A stretch of DNA of 64,000 nucleotides from Sipunculus nudus (lineage: Eukaryota > Annelida > Sipuncula > Golfingiida > Sipunculidae): positions 31,120,008-31,184,007 of the forward strand of contig CM049313.1 in assembly GCA_026874595.1 (NCBI GenBank). Direction: 5' to 3'. The notes beneath the pieces were generated by a model, which was given only the letters and a program-made list of their open reading frames with translations, did no database searches and was not told the DNA's origin. Positions 35,011 to 46,977 of the stretch are shown here, one piece after another; positions within the stretch are counted from its first letter, which is position 1, and each line of letters begins with the position of its first letter. Made by a program: the position numbers and the translations under genes.

Positions 35011-35884
35011 AACGATTGGGTTAGGTTCTCAGCCCATTTTTAGATGCATACAGCCTGTTTGATGTGACGCTAATTTTGTTGGACCTTGGATACAGCAAGA
35101 GATTTTTTATAGGTATCTTCGATTTGTTCATAGAATGGTTATATTTATACTCATTTATTTAATTGAATTACATTAAAATTTTGAAACAAAATCTTGCCTG
35201 TGAATGTGCAGGTTTCAGTCCCATATGTGACCAGTCTAACTGACAGTATGATTATAGGGAGATCTGGTGACTTACCTGTAGGTACATCTGCCAGACAGTC
35301 CAGTTATATTTTTGTGATTAAAGAAGGCAATGTCTCTGTTCCTGGTGAATCAGAGCTGCTCAGGTAGTCTGCCTCCAGATGAGTGGTGTTGTGATGGCTG
35401 TGTGAGTTAGGATAAAACAACAGTATACATGCTGCCAGCCTCCACCCTCATGACCTTACATGTGCACTGGTTGTGGTATATGTTACTTGTTACTGATGAT
35501 GAGGGATACCATGTGAGCCTCAGGTTAATCAGGCTGGGTAACAAAATGTCTCACAAATAATACTACACTGGATGCATTTGTAACACTGTTTAGGTTCTGT
35601 GTTAATTTGTGACATTTCTTGTATAAATTAATGGCACTTTTTTCTTGCCTGAGCTGTTAATAATTAATTGATTGAGCTATGGTGATTATGACATTTTTTA
35701 AATTGAATCTCCATTTTTCCAGAAGTACCATCAACAGAACACACCTTATAAAAAGGAAAGTTACACATGTTTGCAATTTTACATGCAGTCAGTTTAGGAC
35801 ACATACCCTAAGTGCATGCTTTCCCAAAGTTAAAGTTATGTCAGCATTCTCAAACAAAACAATAATTGCAGTTTTAAACATTTT
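35011..35884. other. Unassigned non-coding DNA
   Basis: No gene is visible. The stretch 35220-35520 is less AT-rich but has no supported exon. Confidence 0.45.
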
Positions 35885-37268
35885 TAGCGAACCTGTGAGC
35901 TTATGCGATGGTGTGGCGGCGTCTGTCGTCCGTTGTCCGTCGTCTGTACGTTAACCCATACTATCTTGAAAACGGCAAGAGTTAGCATCACGAAATTTAA
36001 TGCAAAAATTTAGTCATCTAAAAAACTATATCGGATTTTGCTTATTGTTTGGCTAACTGCATTTTCTTAGATTTTAAAGGGAAAAAGCTAAAAAAGCTTT
36101 AAAAATCTTCTTCTCCGAAACTGTTCAGCCAAATTGTCCAATATTTCACAGTAAATGATTCCTGGAACAATCTTTCTCAAGTTTGGTCGAATGGTTTAAG
36201 TTTGGTGATTTTTGGCCAAGTTACAGGAAGTTGAACTAAGTCATCTGTCCAAAAAAGCATACTAAAATTACAATCTCAGGAACAGCTGGAGCTATCATCA
36301 CCAAATTTTATGCCAATGTTGTTCACATAAGACATATCTGAAATTGAGGTATTGGTGGCGCCACCTGCATCGGCCTTTTTGTACGGGGGTCATCAGTGCC
36401 CGTATCATACTGACGGCTACAAAAAACTTTTTCTCTGAAACCATATGGCCAAGTAGTTTAATATCACACAGAAATGATCCTAGGGTAGTGCTTTCTGAAA
36501 TTTGTTCAAATGGTCTCAGTTCAGTGACTTTTGGCTGAGTTATGGGAAGCTGAATTTAGTCATATGCTGTAACAGCCCATTTTAGCTCAGTGGCTACAAA
36601 GATCTTCTCCTCAAAAACCACTGAGCCAAATTCTTAAATCTCACACATTAATTATCCTTAGATGTTGATAATTCAAGTTTGTTCAAATGGTTTTGGTTCA
36701 GTGATTTTTTGCTGAGTTATGGGAAGCTTAACTTAGCCATTTTGCTGTATTTTCCCATATGAGTTATAAACCTGTAAAACGTTTTTTGACTGATGCCACT
36801 GAGGCCAATTTGTTTAATATTTTACAAGAATAATCCCCTGAATAATTCTTATAATAATTGTCTTTTATGGTTCCAAAGAATGAATTTTGGCTGAAGTATA
36901 AAGATTGAATTTAGTCATTTTACAATATATGTTAGCTGTGTGAAGCAGATTCATCTAGCTTGGCACCAGTTTATCAGCATTTATTACATCATGCCTCTAG
37001 ACATTTAGATTTCAGGTTATCTATGGTTAATATTGACAAGAATTTTTTTTAAAAGCTTTTAAAAAATGTAAATTTATGATTTTTTGATATTCCTCATGCC
37101 AGGCAATGTTTACAATCACAGGTACACAGCTCTCTGTGGGTATATAAAGATGGCTGTACATGGATTATAAATAATTGGTATCCATAGTCAACTTAATTCA
37201 AGATTTTGCCATCAGTGAGATGTATCTGTATTACAATTTTGCATTCAGTATGCATCTATAATAATTTT
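35885..37268 (+). mobile_element. HINE/Helentron-like repeat, family C, first copy
   Basis: This starts 'tagcgaacctgtgagctta' and 'tgcgatggtgtggcgg', then a GTCGTCCGTTGTCCGTCGTC tract. Repeated units carry 'aaaaatcttcttctccgaaa', 'agccaaattgt', 'gttcaaatggt' and 'agttacaggaagttgaact'. An exact GGTGGCGCCACC lies at 36354-36365. A second head begins at 37269 with no recognisable 3' end between them. Confidence 0.65.
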
Positions 37269-38250
37269 TAGTGAACCTTTGAGCTAATGCGATGGCGTGG
37301 TGGCGTTTGTCTTCTGTACGAAAACCCATACTATTTTGAAAATGATTGGAGCTAGCATCATGAAATTTAATGCAAAAAATTAGCCATCTTAAAAACTCTG
37401 CATTTTCTTAGATTTTATAGAGAAAAAGCTTAAAAAACCTTTAAAAATCTTCTCCGACGAAACACTCGAGCCAAATTGTTCAATATTTCATAGAACTAAT
37501 CTTTTATACCGTCTCCCTCAATTTTGTTCCAATGGTTCAAGCTCGGTGAATTTTGGCCGAGTTACAGGAAGTTGAACTGAGTCATCTGTCCAAAAAAGCA
37601 TACTAAAATGACAGTCTCAGAAACTGCCGGAGCTATCATCACCAAATTTTTTGCCAGTGTTGGTCACATGAGTCATATTTGAAATTCAGGTATTGGTGGC
37701 GCCACCTGCATTGACCTTTTTTTGTACTGGGGTCATTGGTCATCTGTACATTAATTCATAATTTCTCAGGAATAGGAGGAGCTACCATTCCCAGATTTTA
37801 TGCAATAATCTGTCACATATCAATGTTGTGGGATTCAGCTTATTTTTTTGCTATCTGCATTTACTTAGATTTTATAGGGAAAAGCTGAAAAACTTTTAAA
37901 AGTCTTCTTCTTGTAAACAGTCCAGCCAAATTGTTCAATATTTTATATAAATGATCCCAGAGGCAAGCCTCTCAAGTTTGTTCAAATGGTTTGCATTTGA
38001 TGAATTTTAGTGGAGTTTCATGAATTTGAACAGTCATTTGGCCAAGTAAGCATACTGACATAGTACTCTCAGAAATGACAGAAGCTAGCATTACCAGGTA
38101 TTGTGCAAATGTTGGTGACATGACTCATTTTTGAAGTTGCAGATTTTGTGGTGCCACCTACATTGACCTGTTTTTTATGGGCAAACAAACTCATAATTTC
38201 AGCCTCTTTCAGCTTAATAATGAAACTGTCAAGTTGAATCATTTTATTTT
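37269..38250 (+). mobile_element. HINE/Helentron-like repeat, family C, second copy
   Basis: The head reads 'tagtgaacctttgagctaa' and 'tgcgatggcgtggtgg', followed by the same unit words as the first copy and a GGTGGCGCCACC near 37696. Units decay towards 38250. Another internal fragment of this family lies at 61931-62262. Confidence 0.65.
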
Positions 38251-38612
38251 TCAAAAGAATTATCCTAGGACATGGTTCTTTCAATCATATCAGAATATAC
38301 TGAGTTTGTTGATTTTTGGTTGAGTTGTGAAAAGCTTAAGTTGGTCTTATGGCCATTATTATGTCTTTTTCAAACTGAGGACTGCAATAGTGTTCTTCTA
38401 CAAAATTATTGTTTCAATTATATTTTCTGTAACATTGCACAAAAATTATTCTTAGGTGGCCTTTGTTCAAGTTTACTAAAATGATTTTTGGCAGAACTAT
38501 TGGACCTTTTACAACGAAAGTACTGCATCTTTTATTATTCTAGATATTTTGAAAAAAAGTTTATGAATATGTCGGCTTGGAAAAAGAAAAATTTTAGCCA
38601 AAGTCTTTTAGT
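38251..38612. other. Decayed family-C-like sequence
   Basis: Scattered family-C words (for example 'gttgatttttggttgagttg') persist, but no unit boundary can be drawn. No gene is visible. Confidence 0.4.
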
Positions 38613-39165
38613 GTGTGTAAACAGATATACCAGCAGGCCAAGATTGAATCCGTATCTTTAAATAGGTTGAGAAACTGCCATCTGTTTCAGATTTGGCAAC
38701 AGATCAAGAGTTCATTCAGTGCAGCCAGATATAGGTCAAAGAGTTCAATCAGTGCAGCCAAGCACAAGGCATGTGATCACCTCATGGGTGACATGTGAAC
38801 ACCTCATGGGCACCATGTGATCACTTCATGGGTGTCAAGCCCCTCAGGGCAGGGCCCCTGCATGAGCTTATGCAATGGTGTGGCTACTATTTCAGATTTG
38901 GCAACAGGCTAGAGGTCCGTCTGGATGTATTTATAGTTTTGGCAGACTGCCAACTGTATCAGATTAAGCAACAGGTCAAGAGTTCACTCAGTGCAGCCAG
39001 GTATGGGTCAGGAGTTACTCAGTGCAGTAGATGCATTCTATTTATAGCTTTGGCAGACTGCCAACTGTGTCAGATAATGCCACAGGTCAAGAGTTCAAAA
39101 TTTCACTCAGTCTAGCCAGGTGCAGGTCATGAGTTCACTCAGTGCAGTAGCCTAAGCACGCAATT
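38613..39165 (+). repeat. Tandem repeats of about 105 bp with a TTGGCAGACTGCCAA palindrome
   Basis: Repeated words are 'cagactgccaactgt', 'caggtcaagagttcactcag' and 'tgcagccag'. The perfect palindrome TTGGCAGACTGCCAA occurs near 38940 and 39050. A shorter inner repeat, 'catgtga(t/a)cac(c/t)tcatggg', occurs three times at about 38770-38832. Open frames here are irregular and look incidental. Confidence 0.65.
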
Positions 39166-39239
39166 TGTCACAGTTCACTTGGGGCAACAGCCTTTCTCAC
39201 CTAAGCCTGGTCAGCCCCATGCATCAGACTCAAGGTAAG

Positions 39240-39638
39240 TTTGATGTATTGGCCTAATATTTTGACCTGTCTATGTGTCTTTGATGGCTTTCTCGCTCAC
39301 AAGACAGGTGTCACCACCTACAGTGACTTTTGCACAGTGTATGTCCCTGTGTTTTTCTCAGGAGGGGTTTGATATATCAGTCTGAAATTGGGCATATACA
39401 TGTATATATCTCTGACAGCTATGTTGTATACAAGACTGGTGGTGCCAGCTACAGTCTTTTTAGTGTTGTGTGCACCCATGCCAGAATTTCAGCAGTGATG
39501 TTTGTGTAATTGTTTCTTATTCAAAATGTTTAGTACTTGCATTGTTCATATACATGAAAAGTAATGGTCCAGCATTGAAGCATTATACCTGGTGTATTTC
39601 CCAATGCACAGGTTAGCATTAGGCCTGTAGGCCTTGTT
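39240..39638 (+). repeat. Family F repeat, 3' portion
   Basis: Contains 'ggtgtcaccacc', 'aagactggtggtgcc' and a tail nearly the same as 16925-17119, ending 'ttaggcctgtaggccttgtt' (palindromic AGGCCT pair then CTTGTT). The 5' head is not recognised. Confidence 0.7.
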
Positions 39639-39844
39639 TGTGTTTAACAAGTTTTTGATCTCTGTGTGATTTTAAAATAGTGATCTTCAAAAAAAAAATG
39701 GCATTTGAGTAATTGAAATCAGAGAGAACCATTTAATTATGATTCTTATTTCAAGGATCTTTTCATACCAGTTTAAACTTCAAATAATTACAACTCCACA
39801 GTAAAAATTAGAAAATCCATCTGTTCATCAGCTGAAGTTGCGGA

Positions 39845-40560
39845 AGGGATATAGTAACACCTCCATTTATATGTCTGTCTGTACGTCTGTCTGTCCGGAA
39901 TTGGTTTGTGGATTGATTTTAAGCCGAACCATTTGACCAAAACCTTCATCTTGCTAATATGACTCATCCACCTGTGGATGAAAAACCCTATTGATTTTGA
40001 GGTTATGGGGTAAAAGGTCAGGGCCACAAGGCCTACTTCTTGTAAATGCTTGTGGACCCAGTAAAGCCAAACTGTTTGACCAAAACCTTAAATTTCATCT
40101 TGCAAATATGGCTCACCCACCTATGGATGGGAAACCCTATGGATTTTGAGGTAACAGGGTCAAAGGTCATGGCCACAAGGCCCTATTCTTGAAAAAGCTT
40201 GTGGACCCATTTATAGCCAAACCTTTCACAAAAACCTTTCATCTTGCACATATGGCTCACCCACCAACCGATGAAGAACCCTATCTATTTTGAGGTCACT
40301 GGTTCAAAGGACACTGCCACAGTGCCCACTTCTTGAAAAAGCTTGAGGACCAATTTTAGGCTAAACCGTTTGACCATCGGTTATTGTCATCTTGCTCATA
40401 TGGCTCACCCGCCCATGGATGAAGAACCCTATTTTGTTTGAGGTCACAGGAACAAAGGTCAAGGCCTGGAAAGCTGCCCTCCTCATTTTCACACTGTATA
40501 ATACATCCATTTAAATTATGCCCCATGAGAGGGGATGGTCTGCTTTGCATTGCCCTTGTT
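39845..40560 (+). repeat. Family E-related tandem repeat
   Basis: A GTCT/GTCC tract (about 39871-39897) is followed by units of about 150-180 bp. They carry 'aagccaaac(t/c)gtttgacc', 'tcatcttgcaaatatggctc', 'acccacc(t/a)a...gatg' and 'aggtcaaaggtca'-like words. It ends 'gcattgcccttgtt', which fits the CTTGTT end rule. Confidence 0.6.
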
Positions 40561-41054
40561 TTAAAATTGCAAATAGAAATAATATTATCATTGAATAATT
40601 GTAACCCACTTATATAGGTTGACCCTTAAGATTAAAGACAAAATGGCATCTTGGCCTGTGAGTTAAAAATTGTTATCATTAACTAAGTGTGATTTTTTCC
40701 CTGTGTTTGATGGGATTGTAGAGAAAAAAAAGTATTACTGACAGTATCAAGCACGATATGATCAGTACTTAAAATACATGCTGCTAAGATTGCCCAACAG
40801 TCAACCAAGAAATCAAGTTCATGTAAAGGTGATAGGACCTGTGTTGTGTATTAATGCTGATGCTGAAGAGACAGGTGCAGGAGTGCTGACCCCTCACCTT
40901 CCATGGATTTCAGGCATAACTTAATTTTGTTGTTAGAATACACTCACCATGAGGCTTGTTGTAGTTTTTTACAGCTTAACCAGCTACATTACCACCCTCA
41001 TCACTCATGTATCTGATCAGCTCCTTAGTGTCCAAATTACAAAAATGGCTTACT
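40561..41054. other. Unassigned non-coding DNA
   Basis: No gene or bounded repeat was recognised. Confidence 0.5.
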
Positions 41055-41268
41055 TTGGCTCCATAAATCAGATACACTGAGATGTGGACATCATATTTTT
41101 AACGATATGGTCTTTGCACTTTTTGCTGTAAATGTTTACTTCTTCTGCTTATTCCTGTCTATTGGCTCCATAAATCAGATACACAGAGATGTGGACATCA
41201 TATTTTTAAAGATATGGTCTTTGCACTTTTTGCTGTAAATGTTTACTTCTTCTGCTTATTCCTGTCAG
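41055..41268 (+). repeat. 107-bp tandem duplication
   Basis: 'ggctccataaatcagataca' starts at 41057 and 41164. The two 107-bp copies differ at about two positions. Confidence 0.95.
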
Positions 41269-41555
41269 GTATTATTTACGTGGGAAGAAGCTTTTCTTCA
41301 TTAGTGTGTATGGAATGCTCCTCAGGGGTGGTTTTTTCGCCTGTTACTTCATGTTGATATCTCATGTCACATAAATTGGCTCAGCACTGGGAATATTTCT
41401 TTGCAGCTGTCCATCAAAGTCAGTGGCATGGTAAACATAATTTAATATTTCACAGCTGTGTGCAAAAAATCAGGTTTTTCTTACCTCCCCAGGCTTTACA
41501 GAGGAATCTGCCTGATTCACATGGATAAAATACATATTGTGAAATTTCATATTTT

Positions 41556-41737
41556 TAGCCAAACTGACTGTAAGTAATCTCAGCTATTGTGGATTATCAC
41601 ACTTTCTCTGTCCTCCACTCATCAGTCCATTTGGTATTCCATTAACTGGGCATAAGTCAAGAACCATAGGACCTTGGCAGATTCTTGCAAAAAATGTAGA
41701 CATACAAAGGTGCCACATATCCAACTTATGGTTTTAT
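41556..41737 (+). repeat. Family-B head fragment (first of two heads)
   Basis: The diverged hairpin (TAGCCAAAC...TCTCAGCTA) and words 'attaactgggcataagtca' mark a head. After about 180 bp a second head begins with no 3' end between them. Confidence 0.6.
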
Positions 41738-42886
41738 TAACTCAGCTGATTGTAAGTCATATGAGCTATAGCCATCACCCTTTGTCCATAGGTTGTCCGG
41801 CCATTTGGGCATTAACAGGGCACAAATTCTAACCATTAGACTTAGAAACTTCTAACTATACATCCAGGGAGGTCCATGAAATATCTCCTTGGAAACCTAA
41901 AATTAGGCTTCTGTTACCCATATCCACTGAGAGATGGGGCTCGTCAGTACGCCCCCCCCCCCCCCCCCGAATAATTAAAAATTTTATACAAAAGCTCCAG
42001 TATCTGAAAAACTATAATGCATTGATCACCATGATTCTCTGCATGTGTGTATTGATCATGGGGGTGTTTCATCAGTTCCTGCAGACTGGTAGCGCACCTG
42101 TATTTTTTTAAATTTTTACACATATTTTTTCTATTTTTGAGACCTTTGAGTGCCACCTGTATTTTTTTAATTTTTACACTTTTTCCTCTTTTTTTTCGAG
42201 ACCTTCAAATGAAGCAGTCTGGCTGTTAATAGGCCACTAACTGTAACATTATACCTAGACATTTTACCTTGACATCCAGAGAGGTCCATCAAAAATCTCC
42301 TTGGAAACCAGAAATGAGGTCTCTGTTACCCATATCCTCCTATCTTTCAAGTTGGGGCTCATAAGTACCACCCCATCCCCCCCCCCCAATTAATTGAAAT
42401 TTGATTCAAAAGCTCCAGTATCTGAATATTACTAATGTATTGATGGCCATGATTCCCTGCTTGCATATTGATCATTGAGTGTTTCATCAGTTCCTGCAGA
42501 CTGGTGGTGCCACCTGTATTTTTCCAAATTTTTACACTTTTTTTCCCTTTTTTTAGACATTCAAATGAAGCTGTCTGGCTGTTAACAGGCCACAAATTGT
42601 ACTGTATGTCCAGGGAGGTCCTAAGCAAATCTCCTTGGAAACCTGAAATTAGGTCAAAGTGACCTATATACTGCAAGCTGTGTGAAAGAACATGATTTTA
42701 ACATTCTGTTAGTCAGATGCCGTGGGCATTAATGGTAGCAGCTGGATGCAAAATAAGGTCACTGTAACCTATAAATAAGGTCAATTTGCAAAATGCATGA
42801 TTTTGAGCACTCTGGGAGTCATTTTACCCATTGTTCAAGGTTCCTTGAATTCAGTTGAGCATCATGGCCCATGGTCCACTTCTTTT
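41738..42886 (+). mobile_element. HINE/Helentron-like element, family B
   Basis: The head (TAACTCAG...ATGAGCTATAG) is followed by three diverged monomers with 'gggcacaaattctaacc', 'cctgcagactggt' and 'ggtgccacctgtatttttcc'. Poly-C runs lie at 41952-41968 and 42377-42387. The 3' end is a decayed palindrome, 'catggcccatggtccactt'. Confidence 0.7.
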
Positions 42887-43297
42887 ATAAGTAAACAAAT
42901 GTAAACTTTTTTTCTGTTACCATATCATTTTGATAATCATCTTACTTGAAAGTGGTTACAAGCAATTCAGAAACATTATAACAAGATGTTTTCATCTGCA
43001 TTTAATTTTCATGTGTTTCATGCAGAAATACTGGCAAAAATTGCTTGCAGATAATATTTACAACTGGATATTTTTGTTTTGTGTGTCAGCAAATCCGTCA
43101 AGAAGTGTGGTTCTTTTACAACTTTGCCAGTTTAACCCTCGGGTAATGACTTGCAATCAAAACCGCTTTTGAAAGGAAAGTAAAAAATTATCATACTCCT
43201 GTCTCAGATATTGATAATATTTAATGAATAAGTAAAGATTTGTCACTCATAATACTTCACCTAACAATTCTTAAACCTGTAGTGCAACAGCAGTTTT
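42887..43297. other. Unassigned non-coding DNA
   Basis: No gene or repeat end was recognised. An 80-codon frame at 42930-43172 shows no known domain. Confidence 0.45.
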
Positions 43298-43830
43298 TAG
43301 CTTGGCTGACTATAAGTCATCTGAGCTATAGTGATGCTATTTTGTCAGACATCCGTCCGGGCATTAACAAGGCACATTTTGTAACCATTGGACCTATGAA
43401 TCCAATATTATACATACAGTTATATGTCCCCAAGTTCTCCTATCAAACTGAAAACTCGGGTTGTGACTTTGTTCTTATGAGAGATTAAGGAAAAACCTTT
43501 GTTTTCAAATAAAAAGCCTGTTGTTACTTTTCAAAACTAACCACTTTGAAAACTACTGGTGTTAATGTATTCTTATTTTATATAATTATTCCTGCATATA
43601 TATTTCCTATGTACATCCTAGAAATTAGGTCAATATTGCATTAATTGTTGAAATTATGAGCTCAAACATAATGCACTTTGTCAAAAATTAAAAAATATAT
43701 ATTTACTCACCTAACAGGTTAATTGTTGAAGCTAGAGACTTTTTTCTAAGGAAATATCTGTATTTAATCAATTTAATTGTATTCTAGAAATCAGATCAGA
43801 ATTTCCTAAACTTAGGCCTTTAGGCCTTGT
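43298..43830 (+). mobile_element. Family A element with a family-F-like 3' end
   Basis: The 5' hairpin (TAGCTTGG...CTGAGCTATAG) leads into a family-A monomer ('cattggacctatgaatcc', 'ttatatgtccccaagttctc'). It closes with 'cttaggcctttaggccttgt', matching the palindrome end of family F rather than the GACCCATGGGTC end. Confidence 0.6.
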
Positions 43831-44631
43831 CCAAAAACACATATTGTGCCTGTCTACTTTCATTTTATACACTGACAATTTTTAAAAACCTGTTTTTATT
43901 TCAAGATTTGCTTTAAACAGACTAATTATTTGTTCAGAATTCATGATTTATTTCCTTTGTTTAATGCATGTTTTCCAAGGGTAAATGGAACATCTGCATA
44001 ATGTTAACATTGATATTCATTTATTTTTCATTTTCAGTGTATGGTAATTGACAGACCTCTATTTTGAGTGTGTGTGTGTGTGTGTGATATGTCCTGCTGA
44101 CATTTAATTGTCAGTGCAGCTTGTGTTCAGTTTAATCAGAGAAGATGGACTGGAGGGTGGGAGCTTTTTGTCATATTATCATAAAGTGGCACCACGTTAA
44201 CAGCTTCTCTACTCCCCTGATATGTTTAGTCTAGCCTTGCACTGAAACACTTTCATATCCAGAAGGAGCCCATCTACTGTATGAATGGTTTTACCTGGAT
44301 TTACATGTCTTCCCATGTAGTCCATTGGGTTTCATGTTGCCAGCATCTGAGTGTTATTGCTAGTTCTGGTTTCAGGTCTGTCAGTGATTGTGATGTAGCA
44401 TCTTCTCTTGATGTTTGGAGGTAATGCCTAGGGATGTCGTGAATCTTTTCATAGTCAGATATGAGAGTTTTTGAGGATGCTCTGCTTCATTGTATATTGC
44501 TGTGTTTACTTTAAATAATTACTATATGATGCTCTGTCTGGCAAGAGCTTAAAGTGTATATTTACAAATGAATGTCAAAGTACTATGAACTTTACCTGAT
44601 AATATGTCTAGTGTCAGTTTCCTAGTGTTAG
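43831..44631. other. Non-coding DNA with a short (GT)n microsatellite
   Basis: A (GT)n run occupies about 44068-44086. Nothing else was recognised. Confidence 0.6.
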
Positions 44632-44757
44632 GTTCAGCTGACTAGAATTAAAATGTTTAGCTATAGCGATGACCTTTCATCTATTCATCCTTCCAGATGT
44701 TCCTTAACTGGGCATAATTAAAAACTGTCATACCTTCATACCTCAAATTTTACATGT
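44632..44757 (+). repeat. Degenerate family-B head fragment
   Basis: Words 'ttcagctgactagaatt', 'gctatagcgatgacctttc' and 'ttaactgggcataatt' follow family-B order. No 3' end is visible. Confidence 0.45.
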
Positions 44758-44760
44758 ACA

Positions 44761-44835
44761 GTGAAACTTTTAAGCTGGACTGTGTGACTCGGAAGACTTG
44801 AAAATTCTGGATTATTGAGTTGTCTTGTTTAGAGG
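44761..44835 (+). mobile_element. Mariner-type MITE end fragment
   Basis: 'acagtgaaacttttaagctgg' closely resembles the right terminus (outward) of the MITE at 27875-28002. The partner end was not found. Confidence 0.4.
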
Positions 44836-45924
44836 ATTTGTCATGTGAAGTGAATTATTTTTTTTCTTTGAAAATTTCTGGTGTCTTTCATTTATACTCT
44901 ATATCTGTTTATATGTGCATATGTATTTAAAAAAAATGAAGAAGAAAATTGAAGTCAAATTCTTTATTTACATTTACATGACTGTATATAAGTTTTCCTT
45001 TAATACAAAATGAAATATTGATATTCACAATCACTGTAATACAATCAATCTTATCTCAGTCGTACCAGCTTCACCTTTTCTGCTAGCAGTATGTCAAACC
45101 CGTGTCATAATAAGCTTATAAGCAAAATTTGATTGGATCAAATTTGTAAAATGATAGATATTAAGAACACTAACATGAAAAGAGCAGTAGTTGTTATGAT
45201 CATGGGCTAGCTGCTATCTTGGCCAGGTGTTTTAAACTGTGAAAAGTGATCCCTTTGTGTTGTTTTTCAAGCAATGATACATTCAATGTTTTTGAGTTAA
45301 TTGACAACTGATGTTACTCCTCATTATGGCATTAACAGTTAAGAAAGAGCAAACTATCACAAACTAATGAAAGCTTTGCAGGCATGATGTTGGTGCAAGC
45401 TTCCTGGGCAAGTAGTTTGATCACTACTTGTGTTCAGTTGATGTTGTGACCTTTGACTCGGAGTGCTCTTTGTCTGTCTGTCTTAGAGTACCTTACTTTA
45501 AAGTCAGTGGGATGGGAAAGTTTGTCCATTGTCTGGGATAGTGAGATTTCTGCTTTACAGAGTTTACATGAAACATAAAAATACAAGTAAATTTGAAGGG
45601 GCTGAGATTTAGTGGATATTAGTGAGTTGTTCATCTTACTCAGTTGACCACAGAAAGGAGTTCATGGTACTTAGTTAAGGGCAAAAACTAATACCATACC
45701 TGCGAGAAATACTTTGGGCAAAACCTCTGTTTCACATTGAAAACTTACATATTTTAATATTGTAACATATCAAGACTACCTAAAATCCAAATCAATAGTA
45801 TTATTTTCTTCATTTTTGGTATAGTTTCTTCAGTATATTTTTTATGTACATGTGGGAAATTCAATGTATTTAATCTGGACAGCAGGAAAGTTCAGAATTT
45901 CTTTTTGTGAATATAACATTTTAT
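44836..45924. other. Unassigned non-coding DNA
   Basis: No gene, RNA or bounded repeat was recognised. Confidence 0.5.
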
Positions 45925-46027
45925 TAGGGCCCCACTTGAATAAGCCCTATAGTAATCACCCTGTCCGTCTGCCTGTCCATCCAAAAATTTGTTTCCGGAT
46001 GATAACTCCAGTTTGGATTGACATATG
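45925..46027 (+). repeat. Family E repeat, 5' part, split by a gypsy insertion
   Basis: The head reads 'agggccccacttgaataag' and 'ccctatagtaatcaccctg', then a GTCTGCCTGTCC tract. It continues 'atttgtttccggatgataac', 'tccagtttggattgac' and 'atatg', and resumes at 52967 with 'gatttaaatcttaac'. This is the same order as uninterrupted copies near 53221 and 53795. Confidence 0.8.
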
Positions 46028-46977
46028 TGTAGAATGAATGTGTTATTGGTGTTACAGTAATACACTTCTTGGCACATGAGTCAGTCAAATAGACATCTGG
46101 GTTTTATCCAGTACCTGATGGGCACGTTGTAATGGTTCTCTTTCACGTGGCAAATCTGACTGGCCAAACCATAACACAAAACCTGAGACATATATTCTCA
46201 ACATGGATGCAACATGGGTTTAAGTGCAGGAATGGTGCTCTATTAATATATATACAATAACAAATCATCAAAGAGTTAATACATAATGATACTAAACAAA
46301 GTCTCTGGAAATGGCTGCAACTGAATAAATATTTAACTGAAGTCCAAAAGTCCAACTGAAGATTCACTGCTGGTCAATAGTAACTCTAGGAGATAACGAA
46401 AAGTTCAGCATCCTACGTGAATAAATAAAAGTCCTTCCTCTTCATGAACAAAAGTCCATGATGGTTTCTTGTTGAGGAAGTGAACCACAAATACCAAATC
46501 TCTGTTTCCCAGGGGTTGAGCAGTCAATGTTAAAAGTTCATAATCCAATCCTCACTGAAGAGCTGTGATGAGTCCTCTTATAGGACTTGTGGAAGGCAGT
46601 AAACATGCATCACAGTGGTTTTATTTCGATGAGGCAGCGAGTCAGCGACTTTCCTCAATAGTTATAATTTTTCTGAAGTGTGCTTCCACAATAGAGCAGT
46701 TCCAATGCCAGGGACAAAAAGAAGTTGATTTTCAATAGGGCGAGTCCTATGTCAGTGACAAAAATAACAGTTGATTATCCAGGGGATGACGTTCTATACA
46801 GTAGGGGGTGATCCAGAAAAACACTATGACTGCAGCTGCAGAGGTTCACAACACCATGGCGTCCACACAAAAGAGGATTATACGTGCAATATCAAGGGGT
46901 ACACAACAACGTGAATAAAGTTGTTGGACTTATCTGGCGCTCTGTTAGTCTTATACGTCCTATTGCACAATATAACA
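46028..46977 (+). repeat. 5' LTR of the decayed gypsy element (with insert)
   Basis: The true LTR is 46028-46127 plus 46913-46977, about 165 bp. It ends 'acaatataaca' just before TGG of the primer-binding site. It aligns in order with both halves of the 3' LTR, including 'tacacttcttggcac', 'acctgatgggcac' and 'aataaagttgtt'. Confidence 0.8.
46128..46908. mobile_element. 781-bp insert, TG...CA ends, in the 5' LTR (probable solo LTR)
   Basis: The insert begins TGTAATGG and ends ACACAACA. It is bounded by ACGT on both sides (46124-46127 and 46909-46912), and the corresponding 3' LTR has a single uninterrupted join at this place. TG...CA ends and a 4-bp duplication suggest a solo LTR of another element. 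No coding region was seen. Confidence 0.65.

Noticed and set aside
39225-39245. Splice-donor-like 'caaggtaagt'
   Set aside because: A lone donor consensus inside repeat-derived sequence, without an adjacent open frame or acceptor.
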